A stretch of 64,000 nucleotides of DNA from Sipunculus nudus (lineage: Eukaryota > Annelida > Sipuncula > Golfingiida > Sipunculidae). The position numbers were made by a program, and so were the translations under genes. The DNA is taken from NCBI GenBank assembly GCA_026874595.1, contig CM049306.1, positions 44,948,019-45,012,018 on the forward strand, read 5' to 3'. Under the pieces are notes generated by a model, which did no database searches, was not told the DNA's origin, and was given only the letters and a program-made list of their open reading frames with translations. Below are positions 46,565 to 58,618 of this stretch, piece by piece; positions within the stretch are counted from its first letter, which is position 1; each line of letters opens with the position of its first letter.

Positions 46565-46934
46565 TTATCAAGTTTTTACTCAAGTGATATTTGAGCAATG
46601 ATTTAAAGATAACAGCTTTCATTATCAGCTACTACTACATGAACATATTGAAGTTTATCTACAATGTGACAGTGTTTAGTTTGATAGGGATGTGTCAACT
46701 TTTTTTTCTCAAGTTGTCAAAATAAGTGTCACAGCAAGAAGAGCATGATAAGTCAGAAACGGCGCGTACATATGCTTGACTTAAAATTAATCGAAACCAT
46801 ATGGGTTGGACTGCCACCCCAGTGTTGACAATGACGTCATCAAAGCACACACAGCGGACGATACTGCAGGATCGTGGGAAGGGTGTATATACCTGTGCGA
46901 TATTCGTCCTTCAACACCTTCAAAAAGAAAACAA
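46565..46934. other. Non-coding stretch
   Basis: No gene or repeat recognised between the retrotransposon remnant and the MITE. Confidence 0.5.
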
Positions 46935-47239
46935 TTAAGGCAAAAAAAGGTATGGTTCTCAGGCACTTTTTTTCAGAAATTAATGCGTGCGGGCGGTATT
47001 TTATTTTTTACCTTTTTTTGTATGTTTCGATAAAAATGCCATATGATCAGGGAAAAGCATGAAAGTAACGGGTTTTTTTGCTAAACAGGTAAAAACACTA
47101 CATAACACAGGAAATCGTTTCAAAATTGTATTATTTTATCATAATAAAAATGTTTGATGCGGGGGGGGGGGGGTTAAAATTAATGCGGGCGGTGCCTGCA
47201 TGAGAACCATACCTTTTATTTTATTTTTTTTTTGCCTAA
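46935..47239. mobile_element. 305-bp MITE with TTAGGCAAAAAAA...GGTATGG inverted ends
   Basis: The left end TTAAGGCAAAAAAAGGTATGG is followed by TTCTCAGGCAC. The right end read inward is TTAGGCAAAAAAAAATAAAA followed by GGTATGGTTCTCATGCAGGCAC, so the inverted repeat is interrupted on the right by a TAAAA-type expansion. AATTAATGCGGGCGG occurs as a direct repeat near both ends. A 13-G tract lies at 47161. The element is non-coding, and the frames at 46806-47062 that enter it are spurious. Confidence 0.65.
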
Positions 47240-49412
47240 TGGTTAGAGAGTTGTAGTATAACCAATGACTTCAGTCTTCATTCCCTGTTCATTCTTTAAT
47301 CTTTTCTCAGTTCACTGTAAATAACATCATATGGCAAACTTGTCGGTACGGGAGTTTATACGTTCATCAGTTGCCTACCGCCCGCAAACACCTGCTTTAA
47401 GGGAGAAGAGAAAACAGATTTGATGCAGACTCGTAAAAGGGTTTTAAACTCGCAAAGGAATCCAACGGTTCAGCGTCCAATATAGTTTATAAAGGTCTCC
47501 GTAAAATCTTTCTGGTCTAACAAAGTAGCTTGAAACGACAAATTTTTACCAATTAAGTTCCTTTTCTATTTAGTGTACGAAGACCTCTGCCGTTTGTTTT
47601 CAAGATTCTGACAATCATTTTTTGACATTGACAGCTCTTTTTAACCAGAACACCCGAGCTACCCAACCGAGTAGCCCCTACCGTTCACTATACCCCTGAC
47701 CTCGTTCACCACCGACCACCCTTTGTAGAGTCAGATAAAACTGCAGGACTTAACTTTGACTTGTCACAGGGTTAACCACGGACGGTCGTTCGTTGCTTCA
47801 GACCAAAATTGAAAACCAATACCGCACGGGAGACACACCACAAGGTCTTAATAAATACAACACTGGATCGATTGCCTTGTCAACATAAAAGAATTTGCTG
47901 AGGGCTCGGTCGGCAGGTATGGTTGGATCATTTGATAGCGAGATGACGAATCGCTTTTTTACATAGTACAGACATAAAGAAAGGTTCCAAAGACCTCCCT
48001 GAATGATAATTATCTTGCGTGGGGACACAAAACAGCACCTGTGGGCGACAGTCGGAAGTTAATGTTCAAATATACTTACGGCCTAATCTGAAAACGGTTC
48101 CTTATATAGAGTGACTCAGGAAATAAAGCTAGCGTCAAAAGATACTTCTTTAAACTGCAGTGGTAGAGTGACTCGTATACGATGGCGGGAACTTGTAGAA
48201 TAAAAAAAAAACGGAAACAGATGTTAAGAATTGGGGTCAGGCTACCTGAGGTGAAAATGTGACTATGAATTGATATAGCGGAAGGCTTGCAACTTATAGA
48301 ACTTTCGTCGTGATGTTATTTTTCGGAGACCATTACACCATTACATTCTCTACGGTCCTAGTGACCAAATTTTTAAGGTAAAAATTATTGACAGTTTTAA
48401 ATATTTAAATTATCTCTTTAATTTAGCAAGATATAAACATTAAATGTGCACAGGTATGTTGTGTATAAAAAATACATACAGGTTTCAACAGAGAGAAATT
48501 TAATAAGGAAAAAATTAGATTTTTTTTTCAGTTGAATGTAATAGATTAACTCCTTGACCAGGTGTAAATATGGCGAAAATAACCTTGGCCCTCAGAATAA
48601 GGTCAATAAAACTCAAGACCAAAAAGTAAAGACATATTTTTCTTATTGCTAGGACTGTGGAGATTAAGTCTATAATGGTCGCCAACAATGAGCACGTGAT
48701 GAAGAAAAAAAAATGGTGCCCTCTCCAGGAAATGCTACAATTCAAGTAATTAGAAGAGATTTGTAGCTATAAGATATGTATCTAAAATCATGATTACTAG
48801 AGGAAGGTCTGCGTATAATCTAAAATTTTGCTGTGATTGAAGTTACATAACCTTACTCATTGCATTACCATAAGGCACATACCGTTGTATTCCTTGATCC
48901 CGGAGAGTTGTGGTTCAGGTTCATTCCAATATTTAATCAATTACTTTACACATAAGATATATTCCGTTTATTCTTTGATACTAGCTCCACCCGTGGTAAA
49001 TCCACGGCTCTATCTGATGCATATTTATGTAATGAGCTGATAGGAACTAAACGACGCATATTTTAATCCTAAGGTTTTTGCAGGAACTTTTGTCATGTGT
49101 TTAACGTTTATGAAATAAAGATTACCTCTGCTAGAATTCTCCAGGAACACCCTCCCCCAAAATATCAACATAGAAGGAAAAAATATTCTATTCCAGAAAT
49201 CACAAAAAAATAAAGTTTGGAAAGAGACGTGAGGCATATACAAGGTGAACGAATTTTTAAGTGAGAAGTTCTTTTTTCCGATAAACAAAATATGTCCGAC
49301 AGCTTCATTGCTTGGGAAATATCGTAGATACAACGATTGTATAAAGAAGCATTCTTTTCTTTTAAATCATTTCTTCTTAAGTCCAATAATCACAATTCCA
49401 CAAAGGAATAAT
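47240..49412. other. Non-coding stretch
   Basis: Short frames on both strands (for example 47798-48028, 48515-48745, 49025-49386) have low-complexity or unremarkable translations and no splice context. Nothing else is recognised. Confidence 0.4.
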
Positions 49413-49575
49413 TATAAGGGGCCATTCCGTTGTCCCCGAGTAGAAGCCGCCCATTCGTATGAAGTTGTTCTGCTACTCAGCTGGTGAACCTGTGTTTCTG
49501 AACCATGACCATATTTTACATGAAACGTGCACGTATGAACGAATGACTGATTAGTAGATCCTTGCGGGGGTTTCA
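49413..49575. repeat. Dispersed repeat R3, copy a
   Basis: GGGCCATTCCGTTGTCCCCG, GAAGCCGCCCA, TACATGAAACGTGCACG and GAACGAATGACTGAT recur in order at 50030-50160 in diverged form. A 13-C tract follows (49617-49630). The repeat family is unknown. Confidence 0.6.
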
Positions 49576-50026
49576 AAGTCCCGAAGAGATTGAGAACCCT
49601 TAGAAGTGTGTGCAACCCCCCCCCCCCCCCCAACGCCCCACCACCAGGGCTTCCTTTTGAAATAACATTTTTTAAACAGCCCATAAATCGGCCGAACTAT
49701 TAAAACCATGGTTATCATGGAAAGATACTTCTGAATGTAAAAAAATAAACATACCTGTAAACCAATAAAACGGTGATCTTGTAAAGGGTCTCAGCTCTTT
49801 GTGTCCACTGAACGGAAAAGTGCTCCCTTTTAAAAGATTCATAAGGACATGTGTTCCGCTCTTGAATTTAAAATTTTACTTCCTTTTGACAGAGTTAAAT
49901 TCCTTAACAGGCGATATAATGGAAATGGGGTTCAGTGGGGATAACAGGTCGCCTCCTGAAAAAAGCGTGACATTTGTAGAGGTTTAGGGTGAAGACATAT
50001 CCCACAATATATATATTCTTTAAACC
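49576..50026. other. Non-coding spacer between R3 copies
   Basis: Contains the poly-C tract and no supported gene. Confidence 0.5.
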
Positions 50027-50160
50027 ATTATGACAAAGGACCATTCCTTTGTCCCCGTGTGGAAGCCACCCACTGAAGCATGACAGTGTTCATACATGAA
50101 ACGCATACGCGTGAACACATGACTGATATTCAAGGAGATTCTGGTGGAGGTCTGTACGCC
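50027..50160. repeat. Dispersed repeat R3, copy b
   Basis: Second, diverged copy of R3 in the same orientation (AGGACCATTCCTTTGTCCCCG, GAAGCCACCCA, CATGAAACGCATACGCG). Confidence 0.6.
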
Positions 50161-50209
50161 CTGACTGCAGATACTAGTTTCTTATCAACTTAAAGATGTA
50201 CTGGTGATA

Positions 50210-50800
50210 TTGTTTTATGTTTCACCGTCCCTATAGACTACGGATCTTAACATGTTTCATGTTTCCATTTTAAACATCACTTGTCCAAAATTTCGAAATA
50301 TGTGTTAATAATGTCTCATGTTTCATACACGTTTCATCTTATGAAACGTGTTTTAAATCAGACGAATCATGTGTATTTATCAAACATGTTTCAGAAATAA
50401 AGACCCTTATCAGTTTTCAAAATTAAAAATGTTTCCATATGACATGATTTGATATGAAACATGTCTTCAATTTTTTTCGGAAATTGTTCACATGAAACAT
50501 GTTTCAAAAACAGCATGACATGTTCAATACGAGACGTCATCAGCCTGAAACATTACCTGAAACATCAATATGTCCCATTTTTCGAAACATGTATCATCAA
50601 TAAAACATGATTCCAGGCATATTTCTTTTGAGGCATGTCTTGCGACATGTTTTAAAATTGCTTAGACATGTTCCTTTAAGAAACATTGCAATAATGAAAC
50701 ATCAACTGAAACATCACTGGTCCCAGTTTTCAATTCATGTTTCTTCCATTGAAACATATATTTCGTGAGAAGATTCCCAGGCATGTTATTAGCAAAGTTT
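50210..50800. repeat. AAACATGTTT palindrome array, third locus
   Basis: About 590 bp of GTTTCATG/CATGAAAC motifs like those at 31255-31440 and 37435-37950. Decamers of the RRRCATGYYY form occur at 50382-50391, 50495-50504, 50631-50640 and 50664-50673. No CACTCTAAAAA terminus was found on either side, so this is a solo array. Confidence 0.75.
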
Positions 50801-51737
50801 AGCAAGGACCTAATAAGACTCCATATGTGGTTCCCTTTTTGGTGGGGCCAATTGATTTTATGAGACTAATGCCATTTTGCACGATCTTACAATATTCTAA
50901 AAATGCATTATGTTATTGCATGTAATGCCTAAATCAAATATGACCCGCACAAAATACATATATGCAACGTGTTTTCATGGATAATTCTGCAAATGAGTAA
51001 ATCATGGTATCTTGATAGCTTCAGAAAATTATAGTATAACTGAAATAGTAACATTGAAAGCACATTGTAAATCGAAATTTAATATACCGGTAAACATTAT
51101 TTCGTTTTTTAACCGCTGACAACTGTTCCAAAAAATATTCTTAAAGTCAGCTTTTCACTTTCCCAAGTATCACCAGGAGCTTATGTTCATGAAAATCTCA
51201 AATATAACAAAAGATAAGATGTAATTCACAAATTGAACAAGGGGCATACATCTAATTAATGCTCTTTGGTCTTTGACCAATTAACGGTACTGGCTGTCTA
51301 ACAAATAATAAGTATCTTAAGTTATATGCATGAACCTTGTTTGCTGATAAAGTGTGACGTAAAAATTCACAGGTGTACGGAAAGAACCCCCCCCCCCCCC
51401 CCACGAAAAAGCATTTCCTCCTTAACAAAAGGACCCCTCATTAAAAATACTCAGGAACAACCCTGATATAAAGAACAGTTACAATAAATAACAAAAAATA
51501 AACAAAGGGGTATCTATATACATATATATAAATATTATATATGTTTTATATATATATATATATAATTCAATATCAGTTAAGTAAACGTAAAACAAACATA
51601 TTTATATGTAATTAAAAAAGATCATAAAGTATATTTTAATGCAATTTTAATGATGCAGTGCATACGTTCATGTTACTTACAATAAAAACTCTGAAGCACT
51701 GATACCTGCCGATACCTGCTTCATTTATTGCTTTCTT
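50801..51737. other. AT-rich non-coding stretch
   Basis: Contains a 16-C tract (about 51388-51403) and short (TA)n near 51515-51565. No gene recognised. Confidence 0.5.
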
Positions 51738-52473
51738 CTTATTAAATATGAACTACATTGAGTTGTAAAGATTAATTCTTGATATGCATATATAGTTATT
51801 TCTAAATTCTACATAAACATTGGTCTCTCTATCTCTCTCCTTCTCTCTCTCTCTCTCTTCATTTGGTATTTTTATCCATTTTGTTCGGGTATCTTCGTCG
51901 TAAAAGCAGAATGGAGGATGAAAAAGAGATATGAAGGCCAAATATTTATTTATATACTTGGTATATCTTGTGTCAAGAGCACCGTCCGTCACCATTGTCA
52001 ATTTAATATATGTATTACCCCTGGGTTTCCAAGGAAAATATGTATATATCCCATGGAATATATGTATATATAGAACTTTTTATTTTGAACCAGTCTGTTT
52101 TCTTATTAAATATGAACTACATTGAGTTGTAAAGATTAATTCTTGATATGCATATATAGTTATTTCTAAATTCTACATAAACATTGGTCTCTCTATCTCT
52201 CTCCTTCTCTCTCTCTCTCTCTCTCTCTTCATTGGTATTTTTATCCATTTTGTTCGGGTATCTTCGTCGTAAAAGCAGAATGGAGGATGAGAAAGAGATA
52301 TGAAGGCCAAATATTTATTTATATACTTGGTATATCTTGTGTCAAGAGCACCGTCCGTCATCATTGTCAAGTTAATATATGTATTAACCCTGGGTTTCCA
52401 AGGAAAATATGTATATATCCCATGGAATATATGTATATATAGAACTTATTATTTTGAACCAGTCTGTTTTCAG
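51738..52473. repeat. 364-bp intronic tandem duplication
   Basis: Two units, 51738-52101 and 52102-52473, differ by a few bases and by the length of a (CT)n run. The left unit ends AGTCTGTTTTC and then restarts TTATTAAATATG. The right unit ends AGTCTGTTTTC and runs into AG|GAAT, the acceptor of the exon at 52474. The duplication therefore copied the intron's end up to, but not including, the AG. Open frames inside the units (for example 51931-52125) are duplicated too and are not supported as coding. Confidence 0.9.
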
Positions 52474-52693
52474 GAATTTAACCTTTACTCTTGTCGCGGC
52501 AAATTTTATTTTACTTGCATATGGAATACTTATCTTTGTCATTGCAAGGATCAGTTATCAGTTGACGGTCTATAATGATTTCTCTGCGCACGCTGAGTTC
52601 TGTTGGAGAATGGATGATCACGGCATCAGCAGGCCAGCTCGAGAGAGGAAGATGAGACGAAGCCAGTCTACAGATGATTATGGTATTTTGTAA
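52474..52693 (+). CDS. Probable coding exon: membrane-protein segment with basic tail
   Basis: A good acceptor (GTCTGTTTTCAG) precedes 52474, where an intron of phase 2 would end. The frame is open for 72 codons to TAA at 52691. It starts NLTFTLVAANFILLAYGILI and continues FVIARI, about 25 hydrophobic residues that fit one transmembrane helix. Then comes a mixed segment with a W and two C/H residues, followed by the strongly basic RPARERKMRR and SQSTDDYGIL. The tail would be cytoplasmic by the positive-inside rule. AATAAA at 52733-52738 fits a terminal exon. Alternatively GTAAGC at about 52689 could act as a donor and the exon would be internal. A membrane receptor such as a GPCR is possible but no family signature is visible. 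Confidence 0.55.
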
Positions 52694-52760
52694 GCAAACA
52701 AAGCCCAATATTTCATTCGGTCCCGCTGGGTAAATAAACCTGACTCTAATTGAACTTTCT
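52694..52760 (+). promoter_or_regulatory. Probable 3' UTR with AATAAA
   Basis: AATAAA (52733-52738) lies 40 bp after the TAA of the preceding exon, with a T-rich stretch (CTTTCTCTTCTTATC) about 20 bp further. This matches a compact poly(A) site. Confidence 0.45.
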
Positions 52761-54049
52761 CTTCTTATCTCGCAAATCATAAGATTTATGGGGGTTGTAA
52801 ATCGTGGACAAAGGCTCGGTTGAAGAAAAACGCCAGTAGAAAAGTGACTAAAACGCACCATGGGTCAAATATCTATATTTCATTAAATTAACCACAGGAA
52901 TTCGGAAGGTTTTTTTTGTCTTGGAGCTTATATTTTAAGATAAAGATTCAGCCCGATAATTAATCATTGTTTTCAATAAGATAGACTATTTAAAGTCTGT
53001 ATTATTTATTTCTTTTGTTTTTTTTATTATTTTTTTATTTTGGTTCATAATTTTTTTATACCTTTGGATACCCTCCATGTGACACGGTACATATGTAACC
53101 TGTCTCCGACATTTTTAAAGTAAATCACAATGGGCCCAACTAGAAACATACTTGTTATTTTATTTTTTTTCTCCTAATCTTCTGACAGAAAAAATCATAA
53201 AAATATGTTACGATATTATAGCGGTACATCACTATTATTAAATTCCAGTCTTTAATTTTTAAGCATTCTGGCGTTATACTGTCAGCTCCAATGATGAAAT
53301 GTCATGTCCGGCAGTACACCTACGGATGGTCGTATGTTATTGTTATTTCGAGTGAAACTGACAGAAGCAAATTATGATAGTTTTCTCGTCAATTTCCTTT
53401 CCTGGTTTCCAGACAGCAGGGAAAGAATTCATCAGCTAATGTAATATTTGGTTTCAGAGCCAGTTCCGCGTGATTAATTCATACACTGGCTTCCGCTTTT
53501 ACCTTCTTGTAAAGTATTCACACTGGACCCATACGCCTAAAAACGCCAGTAGATAAATAACATACGTCTGAAGCCCCCTCCTTGAGAACGTGCATAATGT
53601 TTAAAAAAATACAATTTATTTATTCGCTTGAACCTTTAAAAGACCTGAAGCACTATCTAGCTATATATTTTCTGAGAAACCTTGCCAAACCAAGTCTTGT
53701 GTATGACGACACATGATACAAATTCCCATCAGTTTTCCTGACCATCACAGCCGGCGAGAACTGTCTTCAATTATGTAAAGCGGTCCACGGCCGACTAAAT
53801 CATCTACTGCACCAGTGTTGATCTACTTGTCACTTCCAATCGAGGGCGTCATTTAGTTTTTCCCCTTCTTGAGTACTCTGTGGGCACTCAGTAGCACCGG
53901 TGACGACCAATTGGCTCTTTTTTATACGAGCTGACAGCATTGTAAAAAAATCACTACAAAGCTAGCACCGAATTCGGTGTTGGTTAAATAACCCTTAAAA
54001 AGTCTGCGTTAAGGGGAAAACTGTCTGTGTTAAGAATTCAGGCTACCCC
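52761..54049. other. Non-coding stretch
   Basis: T-rich runs near 53000-53060 and 53158-53172; no gene or repeat family recognised. Confidence 0.45.
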
Positions 54050-54470
54050 TATTTTAGCGCCAGGTCGGCCCTCTGATATTATGGCCAGATCACTGGCTTT
54101 CCAAAGTGCCTGGACATCTAGCTCTGAGGATCGCATTATAAGGCCTATGAGAATGCCAATATTATCGACATTTTTGACAACGCCTAATTGCTTACAAGTA
54201 TCGTGTCACTTCAAATAAACCCACTAGACCTTTTAATAAGTTTCTTATCTCTCCAACGACACCTACCATGTGTGTGAAATATTCCGTTATAACCCAATAT
54301 ATTCGTATATTGTTTTGCATGTATGGGAGATTTCTGCCTGCGGTCTGCCTGCCGACTGTATGCGGAGATATGGTTATAAAGCGTGGCGCGGACTTGCAGG
54401 GCGGTTCTCAATTTTGGCTTGTGTCACGACTCAGTAAAGGGTCCTAACTGAGTCGTGTTTGTCACGGCTA
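54050..54470. repeat. Dispersed repeat R2, copy a
   Basis: Matches 58619-59175 in diverged form. Shared landmarks are TTAGCGCC..GTCGGCCCTCTGA, CCAGAT.ACTGGCT, ATTTTTGACAAC, AAATATTCCGTT-like and a terminal ACTGAGTCG..TTGTCACG. Near the right end there is a perfect hairpin: CACGACTCAGT (54425-54435) and ACTGAGTCGTG (54447-54457) with an 11-bp loop. Confidence 0.65.
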
Positions 54471-54473
54471 TCC

Positions 54474-54957
54474 CAATTCAGGTTACCCCCTGGTAATCTG
54501 AATCAATTACAGATTACCCCGGGGGAGTCTGAACCTAATTTCAGGTTACCACCGCAGTGATCAGATTACCCCCTCGCTGATTTACCTAAATGATAAATTC
54601 CAATGCTTTTAACTCTTGATATATAAATTCAATAATCCGAGATTTAAAAGATGGAATCAGTCTATGAAAAATAAAGTTGTCGCAAAATTTTAATGATATT
54701 GTTACTTTGTATTTATATTGACTCATAAACTTTACCAAAGCGCATGGCATGTTAATACCAACATAAATACACAAAGAATCAAACTTATTTGAGAAATCCA
54801 AACGAAAGAAAAAATATTTATTAATGTAAATTCAATAAACATAAAGAATCAACTGTTTTGAAGGGGTAATCTGAAATCGATTATAGGTTACTGGGGACGT
54901 AATCTTAAATCGATTTCAGATTTCCCTGGTAAACTTAAGCAGGGTTATCTGAAATTG
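54474..54957. mobile_element. MITE with repeated TTTCAGATTACC-type ends
   Basis: The left end CAATTCAGGTTACCCC and the right end (read inward) CAATTTCAGATAACCC are inverted matches. Each end carries several further copies of the motif (G)GTAATCTGAA / TTCAGATTACC in both orientations: about five in 54478-54570 and four in 54862-54957. The ~290-bp centre is AT-rich. It has the form of a ~484-bp non-autonomous element with multiple subterminal palindromes. It inserted at or near the right end of R2a. Confidence 0.6.
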
Positions 54958-55504
54958 CTACAACGAACTAACTTTGAGAGATTAGTGTTCTTAGAGCTGG
55001 ATAAGAGCAAATAACTGACGGAAATATTTATATCTTTTCAGCAGCGCAGATGGTATAAGGTGAGGATGAAACTGTTAATGGTTTTAATTCACGTGGCACA
55101 GCTATCATTAGGCCTAGCGTTAAACGTGATAGTCTGTATCAGGTGGTGCTCATTTTCCGCAAAGAATTATGGGAATGCCTCGTTTTGACATGCCATCTAA
55201 TTCACACATAGAAACTCAGCCAGTATAATTCTAGGTATTTTCACACGTAGCGAAAGGCATAGATATATTTTTCAGCTATGCTCAAAACGATCTGGTCAGA
55301 CTGAATAGTTTTTCATTTAAATAATTACTCTCAAAGATTTTAAGATTAAATGGTTGTGATCATGGCCACTAGAGGGCACTGTCTCTTAGGTGTTTATGAA
55401 ACTGTTGACTCTATAAATTAATGTTTTATATTCTGATTACAATGTTAAATATAATGGCACGTTTATATATATATACATATTATACAATTGTACATATATA
55501 GAGA

Positions 55505-55546
<42 letters not shown>

Positions 55547-58500
55547 TATATACCAATCTAATTGAAAAATGATATATATATGTATAATTGATATTTAATT
55601 CTTATTATAATGTCCATGTATAAATATGTATTATTGATGATTTATTAATTATTATTATAAACATAATAAACATTTTACGTCTAATAAGTATATCAATATT
55701 TGCATGTGTCCAATGCATTATGAATGCATTGCAATTTTAATGGTGAAACTTTGATGGGATAAGGAGTGAATATATGAATAAATCAATCTGTCTATCCACT
55801 GTTCACTGTGTATAGCGTTTACTAGGTAAGTTTCGAATTAAGGAATTAATTCATTTATTGCTAAGTTTTTATTAGAAACAGGTAAAAGGTAATATTATCT
55901 GATTGCCAGTAAAAAGTTATAATTTAATATTAACCGCTTCTATACATTTTCGTTTCTTTCTCTCTTGTTTTAATTCATCTATACATTGGTAATGTGCTAC
56001 TTTCTATCTGTGTATATTAACAGGGCTTTTGTGACTTCGGAGTGATAATCTTAAGAAAAACAGCCTAAAGTATAAAAGTTAATTTATTCTTTATTAACGC
56101 AAGTGTTTTACCTAAAACTGACTGAAATGCAGGAAAATGCATATCAGATCATAACACAATCGCATTTGCTGATTAAAGTCCATGAAATGTATACATGATT
56201 AGTTAATTTCAAGTATTCATTTTATTTGTACTTTTTACTTTTGCCATGCACGTGGAGGCGGATAAGATTGCCGTACGTTCACGCTCCGCCTGGTTCCTGA
56301 CACATTGATACTATAATCTCCAGATTAATTAATTTCCAGAATCGGTTCAGCATCTTCCTCAGACCTGATGTTTTACATATTTTAAAAAACATAATATGTT
56401 TGGTTATAATTTATCAGAAAATTAACTCAGATGATTGGCTCAAAAGTGCAGATGCTGGGAAATGTAATCTATGTTTTGGTAGTGATATGTCTGTAGTTGT
56501 AGTCTTTGTTTAAAGGACAAGTCCGTGACCTGTTGGTGGCATTATCTATACCGTACTGAAAGTAACATGACCCTAGTGAAAGACAAAAACTTTACACGTG
56601 CCAGTGTAACCACTAGAAAATTATATGGAATAATTGGCAATTTATAGATTTCCTTGTTATGGAAACACCTCACCTTAATGGCCAAACCATGGCTTGTTAT
56701 AAATGAGAACGGTTCTCTCGACAGCTGACTTACTGGAGGTTTAAGCGTCCGGTGCTAGCAAGAGAAATAAACTTAGTGGTAAATTGTGACGCAGGAATAG
56801 GTCTTTAAGTTAGTTTTTATTGCATTTGAGTTGCCAGAACAGCACATATATGCTTCTTATGGACACCTTTGTTATTTTTTATTCTATTCCTGTTCGGAGA
56901 CAAGCTTGTTAGATGATAGCCATTCGTCTATGACTGCCAGAATCCAGTGACGTCCATAATGGCCTCCGCGTCTAACCCCTATAAATATACTGAATCAGGT
57001 CAGGTCAGATAGGACAGATGCAGGGACACGTGACCGTCCCATCATGCCCCGAGACACTTCGTGAACGACACACGATTGGCAGATCATAGTCCACCGCTTT
57101 TGGAAAATTGTAGTTTGTTATCTGCTGCAACCTGCGTAAATGTTTTTATATACACCGTCTGTACATCTGTACAATAATTTACATTAAAATATATTTTAGT
57201 TGAATCCATTGCAAATACTTGTACGTTAAATATATTGCCATATATTAACATATTATTGCCATATATTATATTTGATTAACTGCAGTGCCTGATCAATTAG
57301 ACAGCATGCCAGACATATAACACTTAATCTCTATACATCCATGTATTGACTATTTGTATTAAGTATAGACAGATAAAAATCTGGATTAGAAAGTAGGAAA
57401 AGATAATACAAGATTCCTGCGCAATAAACAAGAATATTGCTAGCGGTTTTACTTTATTTTAAGGGGCAAACTCTACAATCATTAATTAAGTCCAGGTGCA
57501 AATCATGTATATTATAACAGCTGACTTTAGATTAAAACTAAAAGTACGTATCCCTACTCTAGTTGTATACAGGTCTATGTGAATGACACACGGTAGCTCT
57601 ATACGTGGTATTATTTTGTATGAACTCTATACACCCAAGCTGGAGTGTACGAAAAGTGAAAGATTAATGGTAACTAAACATTTATTTATGTGTTTAGGCT
57701 GTCCCGCTAGACTTTGAACCTAAAAAGATATATTTTCAGGGCGACATCTCACGTTACTTGACGTGTGAACTCCAGACATGCTGTCAGATTAGTGGGGTGT
57801 GGCTATCCCATTTGGCTTCCTACGTTAGAACGATAACACACAATGAACATCTACTCCGGTCACTCCATTGCAGGGGCTGCATAACAGGAACATGATGTTT
57901 TCGTCATCATCATCATCGTCATCGTCATCAATGCATTTAATATATACTTATGTCCTACTTGATCAATATTTTATAATATCATTTATAATAAAGACCAAAA
58001 AGTAAAGAAATATTGTTGTCGCTATGGAAATGTTTCCCTTTTTGCAATTTTAACTCCCGTCGGAGGCAACGGAACCTTAGTGTGTGTATTAATATATAAA
58101 TATTATAAAATATAATAATTTTCATAATTCAAAACCAGTCGTCTGCTAGTATATATAGAATATAAAACTAAATATTAAATGAATATATCAGATCTGCCTG
58201 GTTAAGTCTATATTTTACTATTTAAAACTACGCTTGCTTAGCGATGTTTTATTTTGACAAGTTTTGCCTATCATTGTGTTATGTGAAATGATCATCCCTT
58301 TTTTTAACAAAATGTTTGGTCATCCCAAATTTATAGCATTTAAATATAAGGTATATAAAGTCAGACAGTTTCTGCGTATCAAAAACAAATATGAACGATG
58401 TTGTTACGTCTTAACCAGGTCATCTCTCAACTTAAAAATTCCTGGGCACACCGTGTAACTTTTACGGCTGTAACTGCGCACCGAATATTTTCATGGCATT

Positions 58501-58618
58501 GAAAACGGAAAGAAACGGAGACAAAATAATTTCAGTTTTTAATCTGTAGTCATTCCCATGACAAGGAAGGTCACCTTATACCCTGCATCAGGTGTTTGCA
58601 CATTGATGGATAGGAAGA
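54958..58618. other. AT-rich non-coding region
   Basis: Holds (TA)n at 55505-55539 and a (CAT)n-type run near 57905-57930. A possible promoter-like cluster lies near 56940-57030 (TATAAATA at about 56981 and CACGTGAC near 57026), with nothing coding downstream that I can support. Confidence 0.4.
55505..55539. repeat. (TA)n microsatellite
   Basis: Simple TA run within a wider AT-only patch. Confidence 0.95.

Noticed and set aside
56940-57040. Promoter with TATAAATA and CACGTGAC
   Set aside because: No coding exon follows within a reasonable distance, and such short motifs are expected by chance in AT-rich DNA.
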